A stretch of DNA of 64,000 nucleotides from Corynebacterium accolens (GTDB lineage: Bacteria; Actinomycetota; Actinomycetes; Mycobacteriales; Mycobacteriaceae), in NCBI RefSeq assembly GCF_023520795.1, contig NZ_CP046605.1, positions 992,001 through 1,056,000 of the forward strand, given 5' to 3'. The notes under the pieces are model-generated. The model was given only the letters and a program-made list of their open reading frames with translations, made no database searches and was not told where the DNA came from. Position numbers and translations under genes: made by a program. Shown piece after piece: positions 53,843 to 63,116 of this stretch (its first letter is position 1; every line of letters begins with the position of its first letter).

Positions 53843-53919
53843 ACCCCCGCCCTTCGCGCTCACCAGGGCACTGCCGAGAGGTAGTTCCACCTCTTACCGT
53901 GAGCGCGAAGGGCGGGGGT
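53843..53919. repeat. Nested palindromic element, copy A
   Basis: Perfect 21-base inverted arms (53843-53863 and 53899-53919; core CCCTTCGCGCTCAC) around exactly 35 bases, in which AGAGGT and ACCTCT form an inner hairpin. It is followed by TTCTTTA and may act as the nirK terminator. It shares arm core and loop length with copies B and C. Confidence 0.88.
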
Positions 53920-53928
53920 TCTTTATTG

Positions 53929-54009
53929 CCCACCTCCCTTGGCGCTCACAGGGCGGCTGTGATTGCGGTCGTACCGCTGTGCCGGTGAGCGTGAAGGGCG
54001 AGTGGTGGG
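53929..54009. repeat. Nested palindromic element, copy B (diverged)
   Basis: Arms at 53929-53949 and 53985-54009 share CGCTCAC/GTGAGCG with copies A and C but have mismatches further out. The inner 35 bases hold GCGGT/ACCGC. It lies ten bases from copy A. The rest of the gap to narI (54010-54108) has only a short GC-rich inverted repeat around 54048-54088. Confidence 0.78.
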
Positions 54010-54108
54010 TGCATGGGGAGCGCCGGAGTAGATGTAGACATAAGGAAACCGCCGCGGGCCATCCAAATATTGGACAGCGCGCGGCGGTGAAGAGGGGGAG
54101 GAAACTAC

Positions 54109-54888
54109 CTAGGCACCGTGGCCCGGGGTTTCTCCTTCCAATTGCTTCCGGTTGGAGCGGATAGGCTCCCACGCGGTATTGGAGCGCATCGGGGTGGTGC
54201 GCTCATCGCGGGAACGGTAGACCACGTACGGGCGGGTAACGTAGCCGACCGGCGCCGAGAAGGCATGGACCAGGCGGGTAAAGGGCCACACGGCGATGAT
54301 GGTGAAACCGCAGAGGACGTGGACCTTAAATTGCCACGGGGCACTGGCCATGAGATCGGGCTGGATGTTGAAGATCAACAGCTGGCGCAGCCACGGGGAA
54401 ATGGTTTCGCGGTAGTCGTATCCACCGGTGCCGGCGAGGTCAAAAAGCTGCAGGGTAAAGGTGGCAAAAGAACCCGATACCAGCGCGAGGCCGAGCAGCG
54501 CGTACATGACCTTGTCCGAGGTAGAGGTGGACAAGAACACGGAGCGGTTCTTCAGCCTGCGATACAGCAATCCGGCAAAGCCCAGCAGGACTGCCAGCGC
54601 GGCGATGGATCCTGGGATGGTGGCCAGGAGGTGGTAGGCGTGGTCGCTGATGCCAACGGCCTGGGTCCAGGACTTGGGGAAAGCCAAGCCCATCAGGTGG
54701 CCGATGACGACGAAGACCATGCCCCAGTGGAAAAGCGGCGAGGATAAACGCAGCAGCTTGGATTCATAGATTTGGGAGGAGTGGGTGGTCCAGCCGAATT
54801 GGTCGGAACGCCAACGCCAGAAGATGCCCACGAAGAATGCCGCGATGGCTAACCACGGGAAGGCACCCCAGAGGAAGTTATCAAACAT
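54109..54888 (-). CDS. narI: Respiratory nitrate reductase gamma subunit (NarI), cytochrome b
   Basis: Membrane subunit of 259 residues with five helices that oxidises menaquinol and passes electrons through two b hemes to NarH. Heme-ligand candidates are in LFHWGMVFVVIGHLMGL near the N-terminus and in KVHVLCGFTIIAVWPFTRLVHAFS near the C-terminus. The frame opens at 54942, but AGGAG before the ATG at 54888 (MFDNFLWG) and the family N-terminus decide the start. Last gene of the operon, 10 bases after narJ. Confidence 0.95.
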   Translation of the reverse strand: MFDNFLWGAFPWLAIAAFFVGIFWRWRSDQFGWTTHSSQIYESKLLRLSSPLFHWGMVFVVIGHLMGLAFPKSWTQAVGISDHAYHLLATIPGSIAALAVLLGFAGLLYRRLKNRSVFLSTSTSDKVMYALLGLALVSGSFATFTLQLFDLAGTGGYDYRETISPWLRQLLIFNIQPDLMASAPWQFKVHVLCGFTIIAVWPFTRLVHAFSAPVGYVTRPYVVYRSRDERTTPMRSNTAWEPIRSNRKQLEGETPGHGA

Positions 54889-54898
54889 GATGTGGCTC

Positions 54899-55726
54899 CT
54901 AGACGAGGTCTGGTTGGGTAGTGGGGAAGGGAAGGTCTGCAATGCCGACCATCTCGGCGGGTGGGCCGGTGCGGATGAGATCGACGTACTTTTGCGCGGT
55001 ATCAGAATCGACTTCTGGAAGGGCCTTGCACAGCGCGACGATCAAGCTGACATACGGCGAGCGCTCGTGAGCGAGGGCAGCGCGCAGCACCTCGATTCCT
55101 TCGCGGTAGCTGGCCACCAATTCAACGGCACGCTCGTGCGTGTCCCCCTCGCTCATGGCGAGGGCTTCGAGGACGACGCAGAGGTGATCCGGTAGTTCTT
55201 CATCCGAAATTTCGAAGCCGAGCGATTCCAATTGCTGGCGGAAGGACAAGATGGCCATTCCGCGCTGGCGGGTATCGCCGACGGCGAAGTAAGACAGGTA
55301 CAGCGCGCAGCGGCGGCGTTGATCAAAGGTCTCGACGTAGTGTTCTTCCAAGCCGCGGGGGCCGATGCTGCGGGCCCATTCGGCGAAGTTGATGAAGTCG
55401 GTGGCAATGGCCAGCGGCAGGTCATCTACTTGGTCTTCGACCACGGAGAGGCGGTCAAAGATGTCTTCGCCGGGGTAATTAAGCAGCACGGACACGGCCA
55501 TGGCGACGATTCGCCGTTGGTCTTCGGTGACCTCGACCGGCGTGACGAATTCGCGCGGGACTTGACCGGTGTGGGTGCGCAGCGTCTTTTCGACGTCCTT
55601 GGCACCGCCCATGGAACCGATGCCGGCGGGAGTTCCGAACCCGGCCACGGGGGCATCGGCACCCTGCGGGGCGGATTGCCGCTGCAGGGATTCCTGGCGC
55701 TTGCGCAGTTTATCGAAGATATTCAC
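54899..55726 (-). CDS. narJ: Nitrate reductase molybdenum cofactor assembly chaperone (NarJ)
   Basis: Cytosolic helical chaperone of the TorD/NarJ family that binds apo-NarG and assists cofactor insertion before membrane docking. At 275 residues it is a little longer than many NarJ, with a Gln-rich N-terminal extension of about 65 residues. Core segments LLNYPGEDIFDRLSVVE, FVETF-like YVETFDQRRRCALYLSYF and GEDTRQRG-like GDTRQRGMAIL identify it. The start is GTG at 55726. It lies 8 bases after narH. Confidence 0.92.
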   Translation of the reverse strand: MNIFDKLRKRQESLQRQSAPQGADAPVAGFGTPAGIGSMGGAKDVEKTLRTHTGQVPREFVTPVEVTEDQRRIVAMAVSVLLNYPGEDIFDRLSVVEDQVDDLPLAIATDFINFAEWARSIGPRGLEEHYVETFDQRRRCALYLSYFAVGDTRQRGMAILSFRQQLESLGFEISDEELPDHLCVVLEALAMSEGDTHERAVELVASYREGIEVLRAALAHERSPYVSLIVALCKALPEVDSDTAQKYVDLIRTGPPAEMVGIADLPFPTTQPDLV

Positions 55727-55734
55727 GGCTTAAC

Positions 55735-57327
55735 CTACTTCCGCGGCGGGAACATGGCATCGGGGCGGTCGCCGCTCCATGAGAGCAGCGAGACCTTACC
55801 TTGCGGTTCGGCGCCGTGGGTGCAGGCCTCGGGCGCGCCCATGCCCAGGTCGTGGAAGACGTCCTCGGAGGCCTTGGCCGGGTCCACATCGCCGAAGGGA
55901 TCCAAATCGGTAATGCCGCGCGGGGATTCCGGCGAGGCGGTGGGGATGACGTAGCGGTCATCGTATTTAGCGATGGACAACAGGCGGTACATGCCTTCCA
56001 TGTCCCTGCCCGTCATGCCGACTGCCTGCGCGATCTCCTCCTGCGGCTCGTTGCCCAGGTTGATATCGCGCATATACGAGCGCATGGCGACGAGCCGGCG
56101 CAGCGACTTTTCTACCGGGACGGTATCGCCGGCCGTAAATAGGCCCGCCAAGTATTCCAGCGGAATGCGCATATTCGATAGCGCCGAGAAGAGGATCTTG
56201 TGGTCCTCACCGTCGTTGCCGGTCGCGGTCACCTTGTCAACGATGGGGGACAGCGGCGGGATGTACCAGACCATCGGCAGCGTGCGGTACTCCGGGTGCA
56301 GCGGCAGAGCGACGCCGTACTTGAAGATGAGGTCGTAGATCGGCGACTGCTGCGCGGCATCGATCCAGGAGTGCGGGATGCCCTCGGCTTGGGCCGCGCG
56401 GACTACCTCTGGATCGTGGGGGTCGAGCATGATCGACTTTTGGGCCTCGAAAAGGTCCTGCTCATTCTCGGTGGAGGCGGCCTCGGCGACGCGGTCGGCA
56501 TCGTAGAGGATGACGCCTAAGTAGCGCAGGCGGCCCACGCAGGTCTCGGAGCACACGGTGGGCTGTCCCACCTCGAGACGCGGGTAGCACAGCGTGCACT
56601 TTTCGGCCTTGCCGGTCTTGTGGTTGAAGTAGACCTTCTTATACGGGCAGCCGGATACGCACATGCGCCAGCCGCGGCAGCGGTCCTGGTCCACCAGGAC
56701 GATGCCGTCTTCGGTGCGCTTGTACATCGCGCCAGAGGGGCAGGAGGATACGCAGGTCGGGTTCATGCAGTGCTCGCAAATGCGCGGCAGGTAGAACATG
56801 AACGAGTCCTCGATTTCCTTCTTGACCTCGAGGTTCATGTTGTGGAGCACGGGGTCATCGTCAAGCGTGGCAGTAGAGCCACCCAGGTTATCGTCCCAGT
56901 TGGAAGACCATTCGATCTTGCCGATGTCCCGGCCATCGATCTGGGAGACCGGCTTGGCGGTGGGCTGGGTCTTCTGACCCGCCTCGGCGCCCATCAGGTC
57001 CTCGTACTGGTAGGTCCAGGGCTCGTAGTAATCCTGGATGGTGGGCAGGTTGGGGTTGTGGAAGAGAGTGGCAAGCTTCTTGAGGCGCCCGCCGGCCTTG
57101 GGCTTGATCTTGCCGGATGTCGTGCGCTCCCAGCCGCCCTTCCACTTTTCTTGGTCCTCCCAGGTGCGCGGGTAGCCGAGGCCGGGGCGGGTTTCGACGT
57201 TATTGAACCAGATGTACTCGGTGCCTTCGCGGTTGGTCCATGCCTGCTTACAGGTAACTGAACACGTGTGGCAACCAATGCACTTGTCCAGGTTCATGAT
57301 CATGGAGATTTGGGCCATGACTTTCAT
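55735..57327 (-). CDS. narH: Respiratory nitrate reductase beta subunit (NarH)
   Basis: Electron-transfer subunit of 530 residues with four iron-sulfur clusters between NarI hemes and NarG. Cysteine sets are CIGCHTCSVTC near the N-terminus, CEHCMNPTCVSSCP, CRGWRMCVSGCP (Trp replaces one Cys, marking the 3Fe-4S cluster) and CTLCYPR...CSETCVGR. The ATG at 57327 has GGAGG 10 bases upstream and overlaps the narG stop (TAATG). The alternative ATG at 57318 would remove three residues. Confidence 0.96.
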   Translation of the reverse strand: MKVMAQISMIMNLDKCIGCHTCSVTCKQAWTNREGTEYIWFNNVETRPGLGYPRTWEDQEKWKGGWERTTSGKIKPKAGGRLKKLATLFHNPNLPTIQDYYEPWTYQYEDLMGAEAGQKTQPTAKPVSQIDGRDIGKIEWSSNWDDNLGGSTATLDDDPVLHNMNLEVKKEIEDSFMFYLPRICEHCMNPTCVSSCPSGAMYKRTEDGIVLVDQDRCRGWRMCVSGCPYKKVYFNHKTGKAEKCTLCYPRLEVGQPTVCSETCVGRLRYLGVILYDADRVAEAASTENEQDLFEAQKSIMLDPHDPEVVRAAQAEGIPHSWIDAAQQSPIYDLIFKYGVALPLHPEYRTLPMVWYIPPLSPIVDKVTATGNDGEDHKILFSALSNMRIPLEYLAGLFTAGDTVPVEKSLRRLVAMRSYMRDINLGNEPQEEIAQAVGMTGRDMEGMYRLLSIAKYDDRYVIPTASPESPRGITDLDPFGDVDPAKASEDVFHDLGMGAPEACTHGAEPQGKVSLLSWSGDRPDAMFPPRK

Positions 57328-60300
57328 TAGTAGGATACCTCCTGGGAACGGCGGCGTACGCGGGTGACTTCATCGCGGTTATTGCCGGTAGGGCCGATGT
57401 AGTTGAAGTGGTAGGTCAGCTGGCCATAGCCGCCAGCGATGTGCACCGGTTTGATGGAAATGCGGGTCAGCGAGTTGTGCGTGCCGCCGCGGCGGCCGGT
57501 GTGCTCGTTGATCGGAGTGCCCACGGTGCGCTCCTGCGCGTGGTTGCACAGCATGGTTCCCTCCGGGATGCGGTGGGAGACGATGGCGCGGGCGGAGACG
57601 ACGCCGTTGCGGTTATATACTTCGACCCAGTCATTGTCCGTCACGCCGATTTTCTCGGCGTCCTTATTGGACATCCAGACCACCTGGCCACCGCGCGAGA
57701 TGGAGAGCACGTGCAGGTTGTCGAAGTACTGCGAGTGGATGGACCACTTATTGTGCGTGGTGAGGTAGCGCAGGGTGACCTCGGCCTCGCCGCGGTCATT
57801 GGTCAATTCCGTGCCCGGCGCGAATTCGCCGTGCATGTGGACGTGGTCGAGTGGCGGGCGGAAGATCGGCAGCGATTCGCCGTAGTCCATGAACCAGTCG
57901 TGGTCGATGTAGTACTGCATGCGGCCGGTCAGCGTGTGCCAGGGTTTGTCGAACTCGACGTTGATGGAAAAGGCGGTGTAGCGGCGCTTATTGCGTTTAT
58001 CGGCGGTCCACTCCGGGGAGGTAATGACTTCCTTCGGGCGTTCCTTGATGTCGTCCCACGTGATGCGTACGTCTTCATCGGGAGCGCCCAGCGGGGTGAG
58101 ATCCTTGCCGGTGCGCGAGGACAGGAACTCAAAGCCCTGCTTGGCTAGCTCGCCGTTGGAGACACCGGAAAGGTGCAAGATGGCGTCGATGACCTTGGTG
58201 TCCTTGGATAGGTCCACCAGCTCGCCCATCGAGGTCTCCGTGGTGCCACAGATGAGCTCGAGCTCTTTGACCTGCTTTTCCACGTTGAACTTGGTGCCGT
58301 GCACGCCGGTGCCGGCCTTGGCGGGAAGCGGGCCTAGGTGCGCCCATTTTTCGTAGACCTTGGTGTAATCGCGCTCGACCACATGCAGCTTCGGCATTGT
58401 GACCCCAGGGATAAGGCCCTGTTCTTCGGGGTCGGGGACGATGCCGTTGGGCATGCCGAGTTCGTCCGGGCTGTCGTGGTGGCTCGGCTGGGTAATGACA
58501 TCGCGTTGCACGCCGAGCCACTTGGTGGCTTTATCGGAGAGCGCTGCGGCCAAGTCCCGGAAGACCTCGTAGTCCGAGCGCGCCTCCCACGGCGGGTTAA
58601 TCGCCGCGTTAAACGAGTGCAGGTACGGGTGCATGTCGGTAGAGGACATATCGTGCTTTTCGTACCAGGTAGCGGCCGGGAAGATGAGGTCCGAGACCAG
58701 CGTGGTGGAGGTATTGCGGAAGTCCGTGGTCATCATCAGATCCAACTTGCCCTCCGGTGCCTCATCCACCCACTTGATGCTGCGCGGGCGGTCTTCGGGG
58801 GCTAGTTCTTCCGCGGTGGCGTCCGAGTCGATGCCCAAGAGGTGGCGCAGGAAGAACTCGGTGCCCTTGGCGGACGAGCCGAGCAGGTTGGTGCGCCAGT
58901 TGAGCAGGATGCGCGGCCAGTTCTCCTCGGCGGACGGATTGTCATAGGAGAATTCCAGGCGGCCGTTTTCTAGCTCTTGGACCACGTAGTCGTTGATATC
59001 CATGCCGGCCTCATCGGCTTCATCGGCAAGGAAGAGCGAGTTGCGGTTGAACTGCGGGTAGGCCGGCATCCAGCCGCGGCGCATGGATTCCGCCATGGTA
59101 TCGGAGACCATCTTGTCCCCAATGGAGCCGTGGCTAGCAAGCGGCGAACCCAAGTGGGAGGCGCGCGAATTATCGTAGCGATACTGTTCGGTGGCGAAGT
59201 AGTAGAAGCCGGTGGAAATCATGTGGCGCGGCGGGCGCTGCCAGTCGGCGGCCATGGCCCACTGGGTCCAGCCGTTGATCGGGCGCAGTTTTTCCTGGCC
59301 CACGTAGTGCGCCCAACCGCCGCCATTGACGCCCTGGGTGCCGCACATGGAGGTCAGCGCCAAGAAGGTGCGGTAGATATTATCGGCGTGGAAGTAGTGG
59401 TTGACGCCAGCGCCCATGATGATCTGTGAACGGCCCTTGGAATCCGCGGCGTTTTGCGCGAATTCGCGGCCGATGCGGATGGCGGTATCGGCGGCCACGC
59501 CTGTGAGCTCTTCCTGCCAAGCGGGGGTGCCGACTTCGCTGGAATCGTGGAAGTCCCTCGGCCAGCTACCCGGCAGGTGGAGGTCCTCGCGGTTGACGCC
59601 GTAGTGGGCGAGCATGATGTCGAAGACGGTGGTAACGAGCTTGCCGTCGACCTCGCGGACAGGGACGCCGCGGCGGACGATGCCCGCGCCAATCGGCTTA
59701 TCGGTTCCCACGTCTTCAGGGTTGGTATCGAGATCGAAGCGCGGGAAGAGCACCTCGGCGGTGTCAAAACTATCGGTTTCTGCGATGGACATGACCGGAT
59801 CGGCGTTGTCCAGCGCCAGGTTCCACTTGGCGCTTTCGTTATCCCAGCGGTCTGCCACGGTGCCGCCTGGGTCAACGATGCGCCCGTCTTCTTCCATCAC
59901 CAGGCCACGGTGGGTGGCGTTGGGGGAGGAATTCAAGGTGGCATCGGCAAGCTGCGAGGCGGTGAGGAACTTGCCCGGGGTGTAGGTGCCGTCGCCGCGG
60001 TCTTCCAGGGACACCAGGAAGGGCGAGTCGGTGTATTTGCGCATGTAGTTCAGGAAGTACGGTTCCTGACGGTCCACGTGGAAGGTCTTCAAAATGACGT
60101 GGCCCATGGCAAAGGCGAGCGCGGCGTCGGTGCCGGGCTCGATGCGGGCCCATTCATCGGCGAACTTGGTGTTATCGGCAAAGTCGGGCGAGACCACGAC
60201 GACCTTGGTGCCCTTGTAGCGCGATTCCACCATGAAGTGGGCGTCCGGGGTACGGGTGACCGGGATATTCGAGCCCCACATCATGAGGTAGGAAGAGTTG

Positions 60301-61064
60301 TACCAGTCGCCGGATTCGGGGACGTCGGTCTGGTCGCCGAAGGTCTGCGGCGATGCCGGGGGCAGGTCGGCGTACCAGTCGTAGAAGGAGAGCGCGACGC
60401 CGCCGATGGTCTGCAGGAAGCGCATGCCGGCACCATAGGAGATCTGGGACATGGCCGGGATCACGGTAAAGCCGTTGATGCGGTCCGGTCCGTACTTGCG
60501 GATGGTGTAGACGTGCGCGGCCGAGGCGATATCGATGGCCTCTTCATAGGAGATGCGGATAAGCCCGCCCTTGCCGCGCTGGGAGATATACGCCTTGCGC
60601 TTTTCGGGGTCCTCCTGGATGGCGCGCCATGCCAGGACGGAGTCGCCGTGCTTTGCCTTTTCCTCGCGGAACATATCCACCAGCACGCCGCGGGCGTACG
60701 GGTAGCGCACGCGGGTAGGAGAGTAGGTGTACCAGGAAAAGGAGGCACCGCGCGGGCAGCCGCGGGGCTCGTATTCTGGCATGTCATTGCCGGTGGTGGG
60801 GTAATCCACCGCCTGGGATTCCCATGTGATGACGCCGTCTTTGACGTAGACCTTCCACGAACACGAACCGGTGCAGTTCACGCCGTGGGTGGAGCGCACC
60901 ATCTTGTCGAAGGCCCAGCGGTTGCGGTAGAAGACATCTGCCTGGCGGCCGCCCTTTAAGAAAAGTTGCTGACCAGAGTCGGTAGCTTCGCCTTTGCGCA
61001 GGTAGGCACCGAACTTAAAGAGCGGATTTGAAGAGCCCTTTTCGGGCGCGAAGTATGCAGTCAT
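57327..61064 (-). CDS. narG: Respiratory nitrate reductase alpha subunit (NarG)
   Basis: Catalytic molybdopterin subunit of 1245 residues that reduces nitrate to nitrite on the cytosolic side. The FS0 cluster motif is His60-x3-Cys64-x3-Cys68 (HGVNCTGSC) with a further Cys in PRGCPRGASF. The Mo-ligating Asp is in FYDWYADLPPASP. DWYNSSYLMMWGSN and the C-terminal NHAQERTVGTP are also typical. There is no twin-arginine signal, in line with a cytosolic active site. AGGAG is 10 bases before the ATG. The gene begins 18 bases after narK. Confidence 0.97.
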   Translation of the reverse strand: MTAYFAPEKGSSNPLFKFGAYLRKGEATDSGQQLFLKGGRQADVFYRNRWAFDKMVRSTHGVNCTGSCSWKVYVKDGVITWESQAVDYPTTGNDMPEYEPRGCPRGASFSWYTYSPTRVRYPYARGVLVDMFREEKAKHGDSVLAWRAIQEDPEKRKAYISQRGKGGLIRISYEEAIDIASAAHVYTIRKYGPDRINGFTVIPAMSQISYGAGMRFLQTIGGVALSFYDWYADLPPASPQTFGDQTDVPESGDWYNSSYLMMWGSNIPVTRTPDAHFMVESRYKGTKVVVVSPDFADNTKFADEWARIEPGTDAALAFAMGHVILKTFHVDRQEPYFLNYMRKYTDSPFLVSLEDRGDGTYTPGKFLTASQLADATLNSSPNATHRGLVMEEDGRIVDPGGTVADRWDNESAKWNLALDNADPVMSIAETDSFDTAEVLFPRFDLDTNPEDVGTDKPIGAGIVRRGVPVREVDGKLVTTVFDIMLAHYGVNREDLHLPGSWPRDFHDSSEVGTPAWQEELTGVAADTAIRIGREFAQNAADSKGRSQIIMGAGVNHYFHADNIYRTFLALTSMCGTQGVNGGGWAHYVGQEKLRPINGWTQWAMAADWQRPPRHMISTGFYYFATEQYRYDNSRASHLGSPLASHGSIGDKMVSDTMAESMRRGWMPAYPQFNRNSLFLADEADEAGMDINDYVVQELENGRLEFSYDNPSAEENWPRILLNWRTNLLGSSAKGTEFFLRHLLGIDSDATAEELAPEDRPRSIKWVDEAPEGKLDLMMTTDFRNTSTTLVSDLIFPAATWYEKHDMSSTDMHPYLHSFNAAINPPWEARSDYEVFRDLAAALSDKATKWLGVQRDVITQPSHHDSPDELGMPNGIVPDPEEQGLIPGVTMPKLHVVERDYTKVYEKWAHLGPLPAKAGTGVHGTKFNVEKQVKELELICGTTETSMGELVDLSKDTKVIDAILHLSGVSNGELAKQGFEFLSSRTGKDLTPLGAPDEDVRITWDDIKERPKEVITSPEWTADKRNKRRYTAFSINVEFDKPWHTLTGRMQYYIDHDWFMDYGESLPIFRPPLDHVHMHGEFAPGTELTNDRGEAEVTLRYLTTHNKWSIHSQYFDNLHVLSISRGGQVVWMSNKDAEKIGVTDNDWVEVYNRNGVVSARAIVSHRIPEGTMLCNHAQERTVGTPINEHTGRRGGTHNSLTRISIKPVHIAGGYGQLTYHFNYIGPTGNNRDEVTRVRRRSQEVSY

Positions 61065-61082
61065 GGGGTTGAAAGCTCCTAA

Positions 61083-62408
61083 TTATCCGGGGAATGGTGC
61101 GTTGGGGCGGGCGTAGTAGATCCACACCAGCACGGTGGTGATGGCGAAGTAGACGGCGCAGCCCCAGAAGAACGTCGGTGCAGACATCATGGAAAGCAAG
61201 ACACCTGCGACAAACGGGCCGAAGGCGCCGATGGCACCGGTCCAACCGATGACGCCGCCTGCTTGGCGCTTGGGCAAAATCATGGGCATTTGCTTAAACG
61301 TGCCGGCATTGCCCAGGCCAGTGAAGAAGAAGAATATGAGCATGGTGCCCAGGAACCACCAGACCTCATCGGGCTCGTCCGGGGTGAGGAAGAAGGTGGC
61401 CACGACGGTAAAGATGGTCATGCCCAGGCAGCCAATGAAGGTCCAGATGGCGCCGCCGAACTTATCGCACAGTGGACCCCACAGCGCGCGGACGAGCGCG
61501 CCGATGAGTGGTCCGAGGAAGGCGTAGCTTGCGCCGGCAGGAAGGTTGTCGTAGGCGCCGGCAAATTCGGAGCCTTCGCCGAAGATTTGGTTAATAAGCA
61601 GCGCGGTTTGCGCGGCGAAGCCGGAAAATGCGCCGAAGGTCATGAAGTAGACGACGGTAAGAATCCAAGTGTTCTTATTGCCAAAGATGTCCATCTGCTG
61701 GCGGAAATTCGCCTTCACGGGAACGTCCTTGAGCAGGGTCCATGCGAGGAATGCGCCGACGATGGCCCACGGGACCAAGAAGATGGCGGGGTTGTGAACA
61801 AAGATTTCGCCGTCGTCGGTGCGCTGCGGGGCAACAAAACCTACTCCCAACAAGGTAAAGCCCATGAGCCATGGGGCGACCAGCTGGATAAAGGAGATGC
61901 CGAAGTTACCGATGCCGGCCTGGATGCCCAGCGCGGTACCAGACAGGCGCTTGGGGAAGAAGTAGCCGGTCGAGGGCATGAATCCGGAGAAGACGCCGCC
62001 GCCGATGCCGGAGAGGAAAGCGAGGGTCATCAGCCACCAGTATGGGGTGGAGGAGTCCTGCACGGCGAAGAACCAGCCCAGCATGGGGATGATAAATAGC
62101 AGCGAAGAGCTGAAGACGAGCTTGCGTGTGCCCAGGATGGGCGGCAAGAACATGAAGATGAGGCGGAAGATACCGCAGGCCAATCCGGGGATGGCGGTCA
62201 GCCAGTAGAGCTGGCTGCGAGATAAGTCGAAACCGATCTGGTTCAACTGTGGGGCAATTGCCGATACGAGGTACCAGGTGGCAAAGCCAATGATAAGGAC
62301 AAATGTGGAGATCCACAGCGTGCGCCAGGCAATTTTAGAGTCCCAGTGGTCAGAATCTTCTGGATCCCAGCCTTGGATGACTTTGCCTGAGGTATCAAGA
62401 GCAGTCAT
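61083..62408 (-). CDS. narK: Nitrate/nitrite transporter (NarK)
   Basis: MFS protein of 441 residues and twelve helices of the nitrate-nitrite porter group. Family features are the glycine-rich segments LSGIGGGVFSGFMPSTGYFFPKR and GLGNAGTFKQMPMILPKR, with the Arg residues that bind nitrate. It imports nitrate and exports nitrite. GAGGAAAT precedes the ATG. It is the first gene of narKGHJI. The upstream gap (62409-62636, shared with mog) is AT-rich and is where ArnR-like and GlxR-type control is expected, though I cannot point to a definite site. Confidence 0.95.
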   Translation of the reverse strand: MTALDTSGKVIQGWDPEDSDHWDSKIAWRTLWISTFVLIIGFATWYLVSAIAPQLNQIGFDLSRSQLYWLTAIPGLACGIFRLIFMFLPPILGTRKLVFSSSLLFIIPMLGWFFAVQDSSTPYWWLMTLAFLSGIGGGVFSGFMPSTGYFFPKRLSGTALGIQAGIGNFGISFIQLVAPWLMGFTLLGVGFVAPQRTDDGEIFVHNPAIFLVPWAIVGAFLAWTLLKDVPVKANFRQQMDIFGNKNTWILTVVYFMTFGAFSGFAAQTALLINQIFGEGSEFAGAYDNLPAGASYAFLGPLIGALVRALWGPLCDKFGGAIWTFIGCLGMTIFTVVATFFLTPDEPDEVWWFLGTMLIFFFFTGLGNAGTFKQMPMILPKRQAGGVIGWTGAIGAFGPFVAGVLLSMMSAPTFFWGCAVYFAITTVLVWIYYARPNAPFPG

Positions 62409-62612
62409 GATTTCCTCACAGATAGTAGGTCGTTCAACTCTTTAATCTACCGGCGACTATGCTCAAAAAGGTAAATAAAACCGATAAAATCCGTATCTAA
62501 TTACGACACACAAATGTTGCGTAATTCTTGATCGATTCCGATGTTGCTGGTTAGCCCCGTGCCTCAAGTGTGTTGGTATCGAAAAAGGAATAATGTGATA
62601 TTAACCACACTC

Positions 62613-62618
62613 TATAGT
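62613..62618 (+). promoter_or_regulatory. -10 hexamer TATAGT ahead of mog
   Basis: TATAGT lies 18 bases before the mog ATG, and GGAAGGA follows at 62621-62627. Confidence 0.45.
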
Positions 62619-62636
62619 GGGGAAGGAATGAGACTC

Positions 62637-63116
62637 ATGTCCCAAAGAAAGGCGCAGATAATCGTCAGTTCGGACCGCATTCTGGCCGGGGAAAAACCGA
62701 ACCGCGCCGGGGAGAAAGCTGCAGAAATCCTGCGCGCCCACGACATCGATGTGGCACCACCCAGCATCGTGCCGGAGGGCTTTACACCCGTCGACGACGC
62801 GCTGCGCACCGCCGTGGATACCGGCACCGATATTGTCGTGATTATCGGCGGCACCGGCATCGGGGCGACGAACCTGACCCCAGAGGTCACCGAGCGCTAT
62901 ATCAAGGCCCGCCTCTATGGCCTAGAGACCCAGGTGCTCCTGCGCGGGCTCGAGTCCTCACCCAAGGCGGGCCTGTCCCGCGGGATCATCGGCATGACCG
63001 AGCACGGCGGCGGCAGCCTCATCATCAATTGCGCCTCATCCACCGGCGCCGTGGCAGATGCCCTTGGGGTTATTGCGCCGCTGCTTGCCGATGTCTTTCG
63101 CTCCCGCGGCGAATAA
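62637..63116 (+). CDS. mog: Molybdenum cofactor biosynthesis protein, MogA/MoaB type
   Basis: A 159-residue enzyme that adenylates molybdopterin to prepare it for molybdenum insertion. The MoaB/Mog motifs are IVSSDRILAGE, VVIIGGTGIGATNLTPE and GLSRGIIGMTE followed by HGGGSLIINCASSTGA. The frame opens at 62541, but GGAAGGA ten bases before the ATG at 62637 (MSQRKA) gives the best start; the ATG at 62628 is too close. It is divergent from narK and convergent with mobA, overlapping the long mobA frame by 81 bases. Confidence 0.92.
   Translation: MSQRKAQIIVSSDRILAGEKPNRAGEKAAEILRAHDIDVAPPSIVPEGFTPVDDALRTAVDTGTDIVVIIGGTGIGATNLTPEVTERYIKARLYGLETQVLLRGLESSPKAGLSRGIIGMTEHGGGSLIINCASSTGAVADALGVIAPLLADVFRSRGE

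Noticed and set aside
59454-60959. Open frame of 501 codons on the plus strand inside narG
   Set aside because: Shadow of narG, repetitive Gly/Val/Asp composition, no motif.
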